DNA of 32,288 nt from Wagnerdoeblera sp046292685. GTDB taxonomy: Bacteria > Pseudomonadota > Alphaproteobacteria > Rhodobacterales > Rhodobacteraceae. A model generated the notes under the pieces. It made no database searches and was not told the DNA's origin. It worked only from the letters and a program-made list of their open reading frames with translations. This document shows, one piece after another, positions 24,331 to 31,467 of the stretch. The stretch spans positions 1 to 32,288 of the forward strand of contig NZ_JBKBQM010000038.1 in assembly GCF_046292685.1 (NCBI RefSeq). The letters are read 5' to 3'. The translations under genes were made by a program, and so were the position numbers. Each line of letters begins with the position of its first letter. Within the stretch, counting starts at the first letter, position 1.

Positions 24331-24792
24331 TCATTCCTCGTCCACCACCCGAAACAGCGCCGGCACCGCCGGACAGGGCGTCAGAGCATTGCCCACCACA
24401 TCCGACAACCGCACCTGATGCAGGTAGACATAGACATTGGCACTCAACCCCTGCCACAGGCGGTTGCACAACGACTGCGCCCGACTGCCCGACATCCCGC
24501 CCGAGGCGCCGGCCCCCGCCTGCGTCGCATCCACCGTTTCCTCGACCGCCTCCAGCACCTCGGTCACCCGGATCGCGTCGGGGCTGCGCGCCAGACGATA
24601 GCCCCCCCCCGGCCCGCGCACCGATTCGACCAGCCCGGCCCGGCGCAGCTTGACGAACAGCTGCTCAAGATAGGCCAGCGAGATATCCTGCCGGCGCGAG
24701 ATTTCCGCCAGAGACACCCGCCCGTCGCCCGGATGCAGCGCCAGATCGGCCAGCGCCACCATCGCGTAGCGCCCTTTCGTGGAAAGCTTCAT
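24331..24792 (-). CDS. iscR: Rrf2 family regulator IscR
   Basis: This 153-residue protein is an Rrf2-type winged-helix regulator. The family N-terminus MKLSTKGRYAMVALADLAL and LAEISRRQDISLAYLEQLFV (DNA-binding helices, about 28-47) are clear, as is RGPGGGYRLAR (59-69). In E. coli IscR three Cys (92, 98, 104) and His107 hold a [2Fe-2S] cluster; here the matching region (about 88-113) has none of those three Cys. Only Cys109 and Cys140 are present. This is the form known from Rhodobacter, whose cluster binding differs from the classic one. It is the first gene of the suf cluster and the likely repressor of it. The upstream region has two dyads. Confidence 0.93.
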   Translation of the reverse strand: MKLSTKGRYAMVALADLALHPGDGRVSLAEISRRQDISLAYLEQLFVKLRRAGLVESVRGPGGGYRLARSPDAIRVTEVLEAVEETVDATQAGAGASGGMSGSRAQSLCNRLWQGLSANVYVYLHQVRLSDVVGNALTPCPAVPALFRVVDEE

Positions 24793-24877
24793 GCCATACC
24801 TCTTGCCGGGCCGGCACCCGCACCCGCACCCGCACCATTGACGCCAGACCCCCGGATGCTTAACTCAACCCCGGTCC

Positions 24878-24895
24878 GGCTGGAAGCTTCCGGCC
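24878..24895. promoter_or_regulatory. 18-base near-perfect palindrome upstream of iscR
   Basis: GGCTGGAAGCTTCCGGCC reads the same on both strands except for one base pair. It lies 86 bases upstream of the iscR start and one base from the Irr-box-like dyad. It is a candidate operator; the AT-rich TTAACTCAA (24860-24868) lies nearer to iscR and may be part of its promoter. No factor can be named. Confidence 0.4.
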
Positions 24896-24896
24896 G

Positions 24897-24913
24897 TTTG
24901 GAATAATTCTAAG
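24897..24913. promoter_or_regulatory. Irr-box-like dyad in the iscR/hydrolase intergenic region
   Basis: The plus strand reads TTTGGAATAATTCTAAG: TTGGAA and TTCTAA arms (one mismatch) around TAA. It resembles the iron-control element recognised by Irr in alphaproteobacteria. It lies 105 bases upstream of iscR and 67 bases upstream of the divergent hydrolase gene, so it could serve either. Confidence 0.5.
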
Positions 24914-24979
24914 GACTGGCCCTTGCCGCGTCAACCCGACGTGCGGGCCCGTACAACCAGGGAAAGCCGCGATCCGCCC

Positions 24980-25639
24980 ATGCCCGAAGTGATTTTTCCC
25001 GGCCCCGAAGGCCGCCTCGAAGGCCGATATCACCCGCAGCGCGAACGCGATGCGCCCATCGCCATCATCCTGCACCCGCACCCGCAGTTCGGCGGCACGA
25101 TGAACAACCGCGTTGTCTACAACCTGCATTACGCCTTTCACAATCTCGGTTTCACCGTGCTGCGGTTCAACTTCCGCGGCGTGGGGCGCAGCCAGGGCGA
25201 ATACGACCAGGGCATCGGCGAACTCAGCGATGCCGCCTCGGCGCTCGATTACCTGCAATCCATGAACCAGAACGCCAAGCACTGCTGGGTCGCAGGGTTC
25301 AGCTTCGGCGCCTGGATCGGCATGCAGCTGCTGATGCGGCGGCCGGAAATCACCGGCTTCGTCTCGGTGGCGCCGCCGGCCAACATGTACGACTTCAGCT
25401 TCCTTGCCCCCTGCCCGGCCTCGGGCCTCATCATCAACGGCTCGGCCGACCGCGTCGCACCGCCCAAGGATACCGTGACGCTGGTCAACAAGCTGCACGA
25501 GCAGAAGGGCATCACCATCACCCATACCCAGATCGAAGGCGCCGGCCACTTCTTCGAAGACGACGAGGCCCACATGAAGCCGATGATTTCCGCCGTTTCC
25601 GACTATGTGAAACGCCGGCTGACCGAAAGCACCCGCTGA
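24980..25639 (+). CDS. Alpha/beta hydrolase
   Basis: This 219-residue protein belongs to the alpha/beta hydrolase superfamily (the small COG2945-like branch). The nucleophile elbow is GFSFG with Ser108; Asp157 (NGSADRV) and His190 (GAGHFF) complete a plausible triad. LHPHPQFGGTMNNRVVY (31-47) is the typical oxyanion-side stretch. The ATG at 24980 gives the family N-terminus MPEVIFPGPEGRLEG; an earlier in-frame TTG at 24923 is unlikely. Its stop overlaps the next start as TGATG. The substrate is unknown. It begins the rightward operon divergent from iscR. Confidence 0.9.
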   Translation: MPEVIFPGPEGRLEGRYHPQRERDAPIAIILHPHPQFGGTMNNRVVYNLHYAFHNLGFTVLRFNFRGVGRSQGEYDQGIGELSDAASALDYLQSMNQNAKHCWVAGFSFGAWIGMQLLMRRPEITGFVSVAPPANMYDFSFLAPCPASGLIINGSADRVAPPKDTVTLVNKLHEQKGITITHTQIEGAGHFFEDDEAHMKPMISAVSDYVKRRLTESTR

Positions 25640-25872
25640 TGGCGCTGCTCGAAGACCTGGCCGATGCGCTGTCGGGCGATGTCTATGCCGCCATGCAGGA
25701 AACCGGCGACGACCGGCTGCACGAACGGGTCGCCAAGGCCATCGGCGCACTGTCGCCGACGATGGAAGAGGCGTTTCTGACCTCGATGCGCCTTCGTCTG
25801 GCCGAACGCCGGGGGCGCCAGTATTTCGATGGCGAACTGGCGCGGCTGCGGGCGGCCAGGGCGCCATCGTGA
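25639..25872 (+). CDS. Conserved hypothetical protein, 77 residues
   Basis: This is a small, probably helical, soluble protein (LLEDLADALSGDVYAAMQ; GDDRLHERVAKAIGALSPTM; EEAFLTSMRLRLAERRG). I recognise no named family. It overlaps the hydrolase stop by one base and the HD-protein start by four, so translation is coupled on both sides. That tight fit, with a codon use like its neighbours, supports a real gene. Function unknown. Confidence 0.75.
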   Translation: MALLEDLADALSGDVYAAMQETGDDRLHERVAKAIGALSPTMEEAFLTSMRLRLAERRGRQYFDGELARLRAARAPS

Positions 25873-26459
25873 GCGCCCCCCTCGACGCGCAGCTTGCCTT
25901 TCTGGCCGAGGCCGACCGGCTCAAGACGGTGCTGCGCGCCTCGCCGCTGATGGACCGTTCGCGGCGCGAGAATTCGGCCGAACATTCCTGGCACGTCGCC
26001 TTGTTCGCGCTGGTGCTGGCCGACGAGGCGCCCCCCGGCGTGAACATCGACCGGGTGATCCGCATGTTGCTGATCCACGACCTGGTGGAGATCGACACCG
26101 GCGATACTCCGATCCACGCGCAAGGCGCGAGCCGTCATGGGTCGCAAGCGCTGCTCGACCGCGAAAAGGCCGCGGCCGACCGGCTGTTCGGCCTGCTTCC
26201 CGCTGCACAAGCGGCAGAGCTGCGCGCGCTCTGGGACGAATTCGAGGCGGCCGAAACGCCGGATGCGGTGTTCGCCAAATCGCTGGACCGGGTGCAGCCG
26301 GTGCTGCAGAACCTCGGCGCGGGGGGCGGCACCTGGGTGGACTACGGCGTCACCCGCGACCAGCTGGAAAGCCGCGTCGGCAGCAAGGTCATGCGCGGCG
26401 CCCCCCGGGTCTGGGCGCATCTGGCCGGCCGGCTCGACCGCTGGTTCGCCGGGCGCTGA
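25869..26459 (+). CDS. HD-domain hydrolase, YfbR-like nucleotidase
   Basis: This 196-residue protein has the metal-binding HD pattern: His39 and His42 in SAEHSWH, His70-Asp71 in LLIHDLVEIDTGD, and a later Asp140 in KSLDRVQPV. The order and length fit the YfbR/YqeK-like branch, whose members remove phosphate from deoxynucleoside 5'-monophosphates. Substrate is inferred from similarity only. GTG 25869 overlaps the previous stop as GTGA. The PPK2 kinase follows after 58 bases, so the operon pairs a nucleotide phosphatase with a polyphosphate-dependent kinase. Confidence 0.88.
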   Translation: MSAPLDAQLAFLAEADRLKTVLRASPLMDRSRRENSAEHSWHVALFALVLADEAPPGVNIDRVIRMLLIHDLVEIDTGDTPIHAQGASRHGSQALLDREKAAADRLFGLLPAAQAAELRALWDEFEAAETPDAVFAKSLDRVQPVLQNLGAGGGTWVDYGVTRDQLESRVGSKVMRGAPRVWAHLAGRLDRWFAGR

Positions 26460-26517
26460 CCCCTTCCCCGTCTCGCCCTTTCCTGCAAGACTTGCGCCAG
26501 ACCTGCCGGAGACCCTC

Positions 26518-27378
26518 ATGGACCTGCCCTTCGACGGCGCCATCAGCCGCTTTGCCCGCGACGAAGCCCCCGCCGACATCCGCGCCGCGTTGAAAGGCGC
26601 GAAAAAGCGCGACATCCTCTCGCCCTCCTACCCCTATCGCCGCGAGATGGACGACGAGGCTTACGAGGCCGCGATGAAGCCCTTGCAGATCGCGCTGGTG
26701 CGGCTGCAATCGGCGATGCGCGCCGAAGGCCGCCGGATGGTGGTGGTGATGGAAGGGCGCGATGCCGCCGGCAAGGGCGGCTGCATCCAGCGCCTGACCG
26801 AAAACCTCAACCCGCGGGCCTGCACCGTGGTCGCCCTGCCCAAGCCCACCGAACGCGAGGCGACGCAGTGGTATTTCCAGCGCTACATCGACTGGTTGCC
26901 GGCCGCCGGCGAAATCACCGTCTTCGACCGCAGCTGGTACAACCGCGGCGTGGTGGAACATGTGTTCGGCTTCTGCACGCCGGCGCAGCGCGAACATTTC
27001 TTTCACCAGTTGCCGGGGTTCGAGGAAACCCTGGTCGACGAAGGCATAACCCTGGTCAAGATCTGGCTGAACGTGGGCCGCGCCGAACAGCTGCGCCGGA
27101 TGCTGGCACGCGAGGCCGACCCGCTCAAGCAATGGAAGCTCAGCATGATCGACGTGCAGGGCCTGCCGAAATGGGACGCCTATTCCGAGGCGATCCGCCA
27201 AACCCTGCACCGCAGCCATACGCCGGCCGCCCCCTGGACGCTGATCCGCTCCGACGACAAGAACCGCGCTCGCCTCGCGGTGGTGCAGACGGTGCTGGCG
27301 GCCTGCAACCCAGGCAATCCGGCCTATGCCGCCGATCCCGCCATCTGCGGCGGCCCAGACCTGTGGCATGATGGCTAA
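26518..27378 (+). CDS. ppk2: Polyphosphate kinase 2
   Basis: This 286-residue protein is a single-domain PPK2, an enzyme that transfers phosphate between polyphosphate and nucleotides. Walker A is GRDAAGKGG (80-88), Walker B is FDRSWYNR (136-143), and QRYIDWLPAAGEITVFDRS and LVKIWLNVGRAEQLRRM are family stretches. Bacterial members prefer GDP or ADP depending on branch; the sequence alone does not decide here. The ATG at 26518 has GGAG upstream; longer in-frame starts lie inside the HD gene. The end overlaps the TetR start by 11 bases. Confidence 0.95.
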   Translation: MDLPFDGAISRFARDEAPADIRAALKGAKKRDILSPSYPYRREMDDEAYEAAMKPLQIALVRLQSAMRAEGRRMVVVMEGRDAAGKGGCIQRLTENLNPRACTVVALPKPTEREATQWYFQRYIDWLPAAGEITVFDRSWYNRGVVEHVFGFCTPAQREHFFHQLPGFEETLVDEGITLVKIWLNVGRAEQLRRMLAREADPLKQWKLSMIDVQGLPKWDAYSEAIRQTLHRSHTPAAPWTLIRSDDKNRARLAVVQTVLAACNPGNPAYAADPAICGGPDLWHDG

Positions 27379-27988
27379 GCAAGGCTACCACCACGGCAAC
27401 CTGCGCCAGGCGCTGGTCGATGCCTGCCTGAAGCTGATCGAGGATCGCGGCCCGCACGGCTTCACGCTGTCCGAAGCCGCCAAGGAGGCCGGCGTCACCC
27501 CGGCGGCGGTGTATCGCCATTTCCAGGGGCGCGACGACCTGATCGCCGAGGCCGCGCGCCAGGGCTTCGAGATTTTCGCCGACCTGATGGAACACGCCTA
27601 CAACGGCGGCCAACCCAGCGCCCTTGCCGCATTCGAGGCGACGGGCCGCGCCTACCTTGCCTTTGCGCGCCGCTTTCCCGGGCATTACGTGGCCATGTTC
27701 GAAAGCGGCGTGAATCTTGCCGGCCACCCCGACCTGGCCCGCGCCGCCGCCCGCGCCCGCGCCACGCAGGAAGCCGCCGCCGCCCGGCTGTCCGAACACC
27801 TGCCGCCCGGCCGGCGCCCGCCTTCGGCGATGTTTGCCGCGCATGTCCAGGCCATGAGCCACGGCGTGGTGGAACTGTTCGCCCGCACCCGGCCCGGCGC
27901 GAACACGCCTTTCGCGCCCGAAGACCTGCTGGAAACCGGCATCGGCATCTATCTGCGCGGGTTGGGCCTGCTGCCGCCCGATCACTGA
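27368..27988 (+). CDS. TetR/AcrR family transcriptional regulator
   Basis: This protein of 206 residues (205 from the second ATG, at 27371) carries an N-terminal TetR helix-turn-helix: HGNLRQALVDACLKLIEDRG, FTLSEAAKEAGVTPAAVYRHF. The C-terminal half, with AYLAFARRFPGHYVAMF and HGVVELFARTRP, fits the WHG/TetR_C_33 type ligand domain. It overlaps the end of the PPK2 gene by 11 bases, so it is probably the last gene of this operon and may control it. A hairpin follows at 28039. Ligand unknown. Confidence 0.9.
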   Translation: MMAKQGYHHGNLRQALVDACLKLIEDRGPHGFTLSEAAKEAGVTPAAVYRHFQGRDDLIAEAARQGFEIFADLMEHAYNGGQPSALAAFEATGRAYLAFARRFPGHYVAMFESGVNLAGHPDLARAAARARATQEAAAARLSEHLPPGRRPPSAMFAAHVQAMSHGVVELFARTRPGANTPFAPEDLLETGIGIYLRGLGLLPPDH

Positions 27989-28010
27989 TCCAGCCGAGCG
28001 CGCCCCCACC

Positions 28011-28030
28011 TTCACCTTGCGGAAATATCC
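28011..28030 (+). repeat. Intergenic repeat copy 2
   Basis: TTCACCTTG, then CGG, then AAATATCC, 22 bases past the TetR stop and just before a strong hairpin. It matches copies 1 and 3 (24249-24269 and 31395-31415). Confidence 0.7.
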
Positions 28031-28038
28031 TGGGGGGT

Positions 28039-28059
28039 GCGGGGGGCAAGGCCCCCCGC
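28039..28059 (+). terminator. Bidirectional hairpin between TetR and hisA
   Basis: GCGGGGGGC (28039-28047) pairs with GCCCCCCGC (28051-28059) around AAG. It sits between the convergent TetR and hisA genes and can end both transcripts. Confidence 0.65.
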
Positions 28060-28075
28060 GCAGCGCCGCGGACGC

Positions 28076-28792
28076 TCAGCCCAACGCCGCCAGGGCCGCG
28101 GCCAGGTCGATTGCCCCGTCATAAAGTGCCCGGCCGGAAATCGCCCCGGCGATCACGCCGGTATCGCGCAAGGCCAGCAGGTCGGCCATCCGCGCCACGC
28201 CGCCGCTGGCGATCACCGGAATCGCCACCGCCCGCGCCAGCGCGGCCGTCGCCTCGATGTTCGGGCCCTGCATGGCGCCGTCGCGGTCGATGTCGGTATA
28301 GATCAGGGCGGCCACGCCGGCATCCTCGAACTGACGCGCCAGGTCCACCGCTTGCACCCGGGTTTCCTCGGCCCAGCCTCGCGTGGCGACAAAGCCCTTG
28401 CGCGCGTCGATCCCCACGGCCACCCGGCCCGGAAAGGCGCGTGCCGCCTGCCGGACCAGATCCGGGTTCTCCACCGCGACCGTGCCCAGGATCACCCGCG
28501 CCAGCCCCTTGTCCAGCCAGGCCTCGATGGTCGCCATGTCGCGGATGCCGCCGCCCAGCTGGCACGGCACATCCACCCGCGCCAGAATGGCCTCGACCGC
28601 CGCGGCGTTCACCGGCCGGCCCGCGAAGGCCCCGTTCAGGTCCACCAGATGCAGCCACTGGCACCCCGCCGCCACAAAGGCCGCCGCCTGCGCCGCCGGA
28701 TCGTCGCCGAATACCGTCGCCGCCGACATCTCGCCGCGCAAGAGCCGCACGCACTGTCCGTCCTTGAGGTCGATGGCAGGGTAAAGGATCAT
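28076..28792 (-). CDS. hisA: HisA, ProFAR isomerase
   Basis: This 238-residue TIM barrel is the histidine-pathway isomerase that converts ProFAR to PRFAR. The N-terminal ILYPAIDLKDGQCVRLLRG has catalytic Asp8; the second half has the matching IYTDIDRDGAMQGPN with the other Asp, and VIASGGVARMADLLAL holds a phosphate site. The start at 28792 gives the usual N-terminus; the longer frame to 28936 is a high-GC extension. hisA is on the strand opposite to hisB and hisH, 2 kb away, which is unlike the hisB-hisH-hisA order common in the group. Confidence 0.96.
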   Translation of the reverse strand: MILYPAIDLKDGQCVRLLRGEMSAATVFGDDPAAQAAAFVAAGCQWLHLVDLNGAFAGRPVNAAAVEAILARVDVPCQLGGGIRDMATIEAWLDKGLARVILGTVAVENPDLVRQAARAFPGRVAVGIDARKGFVATRGWAEETRVQAVDLARQFEDAGVAALIYTDIDRDGAMQGPNIEATAALARAVAIPVIASGGVARMADLLALRDTGVIAGAISGRALYDGAIDLAAALAALG

Positions 28793-28924
28793 CGCCGGGT
28801 CTCCGCAGCCGCACCGTTTCGCGCCGCCTGATGGCACGGCAAGCCGCAGGGGGCAAGCGCGGCCGCACAGGGGAAGCGACGTCACGCTTGCCCGAATCCC
28901 CGCGCGGCGCGAATCTGCGCCGCA

Positions 28925-28946
28925 GGCGGCCGGCAAGGCGGCCGCC
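28925..28946 (+). other. Hairpin upstream of the DUF2147 gene
   Basis: GGCGGCC (28925-28931) pairs with GGCCGCC (28940-28946) around an eight-base loop, ending just before the AGGGAGGA ribosome-binding site. It could be a 5' leader structure. No T tract follows. Confidence 0.35.
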
Positions 28947-28962
28947 CCTGAGGGAGGAACAG

Positions 28963-29343
28963 ATGAAGACAGTTCTTGCCGCGGCCTTGGTGCTGCTGGC
29001 TGCGCCGGCGCTGGCCGACCCCGTGCACGGAATGTGGCAGACCCAGCCCGACGACGGCGCCTATGCCCATGTGCAGATGGCGCCTTGCGGGCAAGCCATC
29101 TGCGGCGTCATCAAGCGCACCTTCAATGCCCAGGGCGAATACAAGTCGCCCAACCTGGGCAAGAAACTGGTGATCGACATGGTTCCGCAAGGCGGCGGCA
29201 AATACGCCGGCCAGGTCTGGCGTCCTTCGAACGACAAGGTCTACATCGGCAAGATCGAGCTGTCGGGCGACAGCCTGCGCCTTGCCGGTTGCATTGCAGG
29301 GGGGCTGCTCTGCTCGAAACAGACCTGGACGCGCCTGAAGTAA
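28963..29343 (+). CDS. Secreted DUF2147 family protein
   Basis: This 126-residue protein starts at ATG 28963 behind AGGGAGGA. Residues 1-18 (MKTVLAAALVLLAAPALA) are a signal peptide. The mature part has the DUF2147 pattern: GMWQTQPDDGAYAHVQMAPC, CGQAICGVIKRTF, GKKLVIDMVPQGGGKYAGQV, and the ending LRLAGCIAGGLLCSKQTWTR. It is probably periplasmic with a lipocalin-like beta-barrel; function unknown. Cys residues in CGQAIC and GCIAGGLLC may form disulfides. It converges on the XRE gene, leaving 7 bases between. Confidence 0.88.
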   Translation: MKTVLAAALVLLAAPALADPVHGMWQTQPDDGAYAHVQMAPCGQAICGVIKRTFNAQGEYKSPNLGKKLVIDMVPQGGGKYAGQVWRPSNDKVYIGKIELSGDSLRLAGCIAGGLLCSKQTWTRLK

Positions 29344-29350
29344 GGCGGGG

Positions 29351-30631
29351 TCAGGCCCCTTCGGCCATGATCGGCGGCTCGCGCCGTGCCGGGCAACCGG
29401 CCCGCGGGCAGATCCGGCACGAGGTGCCGACCGCCCGCGCGCCCGCCTGATCGGCCGGGCTCGGCAGGATCAGCATCTGCGCCCGCAGCACCGCCGGGGC
29501 TTCGAACCCCGCGGGGTAATGCGCCGCACACCACGCCCAAGTGTCGAACCCCGCCACCTGCCGCCCTGCCATCGTCACCGACACCCGCAGGGGCTGGCCG
29601 GGGCGCTGCAAGGCATCGTAAAGCGGCCAAAGCGGACAGGCCGCCCCGAAGCGCGGCAAGGGAAAGGCCACGACGGGCTTGCGAAAGATCAGCGTGCCCG
29701 ACCCGTCGCACACCACCAGCCCGGCCACGATGCCCGGCAACACCGCCAGCCGCCGCAACACCGCCGCAGGATCGACGCCGAATCGTTGCGCCAGGCGCCA
29801 GGGATGCGGCCCCAATTCGGCCACCGCGGCCTGCATCGCCTCCAGCGGCAAGGCCTGCGCATCGCGGGCATAGATTTCCAGCCAGTTGCGCGCCAGTTCG
29901 CGCGCCGCATGGCTGGCCAGCTCGGCCGCCCCTAGCAGCAAGGTTTCGGGGTCCGCCCCCGCTTCCAGCGCCGGCAGATGCCACCCTTGCGCGCTGGCCC
30001 AGGCCTCGAACTCCTCTTGCGGCGCCGCGATTCCGGTTTCAGGGGCGGCGACGCCATCCAGATAGCCGACCAGCGCCTCGGCCCCCCGGGCAAGCCGCGC
30101 GCTGTCCTCGGCGAGGTTGCGCTGAAAGCGCTGGCGCCACTCGGGCTCGATATCGGGGGTGTCGGCAAGGATCGCCGCCGTCGAACGCACCGAGGCCGCG
30201 GCCGACAGCAGCTCGTGCAGGCTGGCCGACAGGTGCGGGTCTTGCGTCATGCGGTCCGACAGCGCCTCGACGGTGGTTTCCAGCTGCACCAGACGGCGAT
30301 GCTGCGCGGCCACCAGCGCTGCCCAGCCCGGAAAGCGCCCGGCAAATTCCTCGGCCCGGTCGGCCTCGACCGGCAGCGCCGCCGCGGCGGCGGCCTCGCG
30401 CAGCGCCGCCACGACATCGGCTTCGCCGTCGCCCGACAGCGCCTGCACGCTGACCCCCAGCGCCGCGGCAATCCGCACCAGCACCTCGCCAGCCACCTTG
30501 CGGCGGTTGTGCTCGATCAGGTTCAGATAGCTGGCCGAAACGCCGGCCGCCCGCGCCAGATCGGTCTGGCGCAACCCGGCCTGTGCGCGCCGTTCGCGGA
30601 TGCGGGTTCCGGTCAGGGCATTCAGCGGCAT
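29351..30631 (-). CDS. XRE family regulator with DUF2083-like C-terminus
   Basis: This 426-residue protein has an XRE/Cro helix-turn-helix at about residues 9-62 (RIRERRAQAGLRQTDLARAA; SASYLNLIEHNRRKV). The C-terminal third contains GAACPLWPLYDALQRPGQPL and ends with SCRICPRAGCPARREPPI, as in the ScfR group of short-chain fatty acid regulators (RamB, PccR and relatives). The middle lacks the HExxH motif found in the IrrE-like domain of other members. The ATG at 30631 follows GGAAGGAGGA. It is divergent from hisB. The ligand and targets are not known; adjacency to his genes may be chance. Confidence 0.85.
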   Translation of the reverse strand: MPLNALTGTRIRERRAQAGLRQTDLARAAGVSASYLNLIEHNRRKVAGEVLVRIAAALGVSVQALSGDGEADVVAALREAAAAAALPVEADRAEEFAGRFPGWAALVAAQHRRLVQLETTVEALSDRMTQDPHLSASLHELLSAAASVRSTAAILADTPDIEPEWRQRFQRNLAEDSARLARGAEALVGYLDGVAAPETGIAAPQEEFEAWASAQGWHLPALEAGADPETLLLGAAELASHAARELARNWLEIYARDAQALPLEAMQAAVAELGPHPWRLAQRFGVDPAAVLRRLAVLPGIVAGLVVCDGSGTLIFRKPVVAFPLPRFGAACPLWPLYDALQRPGQPLRVSVTMAGRQVAGFDTWAWCAAHYPAGFEAPAVLRAQMLILPSPADQAGARAVGTSCRICPRAGCPARREPPIMAEGA

Positions 30632-30688
30632 TGCGGTCCTCCTTCCCGGCCACCATAGGGCCACAGGCAGGCGGCGTCACGCCGCCCC

Positions 30689-30718
30689 TTGGCAGGGGCG
30701 CCCGCCCGCGCCTATAAG
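30689..30718 (+). promoter_or_regulatory. Candidate sigma-70 promoter of hisB
   Basis: TTGGCA (30689-30694) and TATAAG (30713-30718) are 18 bases apart, 85 bases before the hisB start and facing it. Both boxes are close to consensus. The divergent XRE gene begins at 30631. Confidence 0.45.
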
Positions 30719-30803
30719 GCGCGTGATCCGCCGCTCTTGCGCAAGGCGGAGGCATCTGCCCGCCCCGCGCCCGTCGGGCGCCTCACCCGCCCGAAAGGAC
30801 CCG

Positions 30804-31391
30804 ATGCGCCAGGCCACCCTCACCCGCACCACAGCCGAAACCGACATCTCGGTCACGATCGACCTCGACGGCACCGGCCGCTACGACATCGCAACCGGCG
30901 TCGGGTTCTTCGACCACATGCTCGACCAGCTGGCACGCCACTCGCTGATCGACATCACCTTGCGCGCCAGGGGCGACCTGCACATCGACGACCACCACAC
31001 GGTCGAGGATTGCGGCATTGCGCTTGGCCAGGCCCTGACACGCGCTCTGGGCGACAAGCGCGGCATCCGGCGCTATGGCGAATGCACCCTGCCGATGGAC
31101 GATGCCCGCGTCGCCTGCGCGCTGGACCTGTCGGGGCGCCCCTTCCTGGTGTGGGACGTCACGTTCCCGACGCCCAAGATCGGCCAGTTCGACACCGAAC
31201 TGGTGCGGGAGTTCTTTCAGGCGCTGGCCACCCACGGCGGCATCACGCTGCATGTGACGCAAGCCGCCGGGGTCAACAGCCACCACATCGCCGAAGCCGC
31301 CTTCAAGGCCGTGGCCCGCGCCTTGCGCGCCGCCGTCGAAGCCGACCCGCGCAAGGGCGATGCCATCCCGTCCACCAAGGGCACGCTCTGA
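30804..31391 (+). CDS. hisB: HisB, imidazoleglycerol-phosphate dehydratase
   Basis: This 195-residue enzyme removes water from imidazoleglycerol phosphate in histidine synthesis. The metal-binding signatures are clear: GFFDHMLDQLARHS (36-49), HIDDHHTVEDCGIALG (62-77) and GVNSHHIAEAAFKA near residue 155. It is the monofunctional form, without the HisB phosphatase domain of enterobacteria. The ATG at 30804 follows AAAGGA. hisH follows in the same direction after 76 bases, which contain the third copy of the intergenic repeat. Confidence 0.97.
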   Translation: MRQATLTRTTAETDISVTIDLDGTGRYDIATGVGFFDHMLDQLARHSLIDITLRARGDLHIDDHHTVEDCGIALGQALTRALGDKRGIRRYGECTLPMDDARVACALDLSGRPFLVWDVTFPTPKIGQFDTELVREFFQALATHGGITLHVTQAAGVNSHHIAEAAFKAVARALRAAVEADPRKGDAIPSTKGTL

Positions 31392-31394
31392 CCC

Positions 31395-31415
31395 TTCACC
31401 TTGATCCAAATATCC
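31395..31415 (+). repeat. Intergenic repeat copy 3
   Basis: TTCACCTTG, then ATCC, then AAATATCC, three bases after the hisB stop and inside the hisB-hisH spacer. It is followed by CCGCCGGAGG rather than by a long G-run hairpin as in copies 1 and 2. Confidence 0.7.
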
Positions 31416-31467
31416 CCGCCGGAGGCATCCGACCGCCTGCCCCGGCGCGCCGCCGAAAGGACATGCG

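Noticed and set aside
28793..28936. A longer N-terminus for hisA
   Set aside because: The extra 48 residues have no family match, while the ATG at 28792 gives the normal HisA start.
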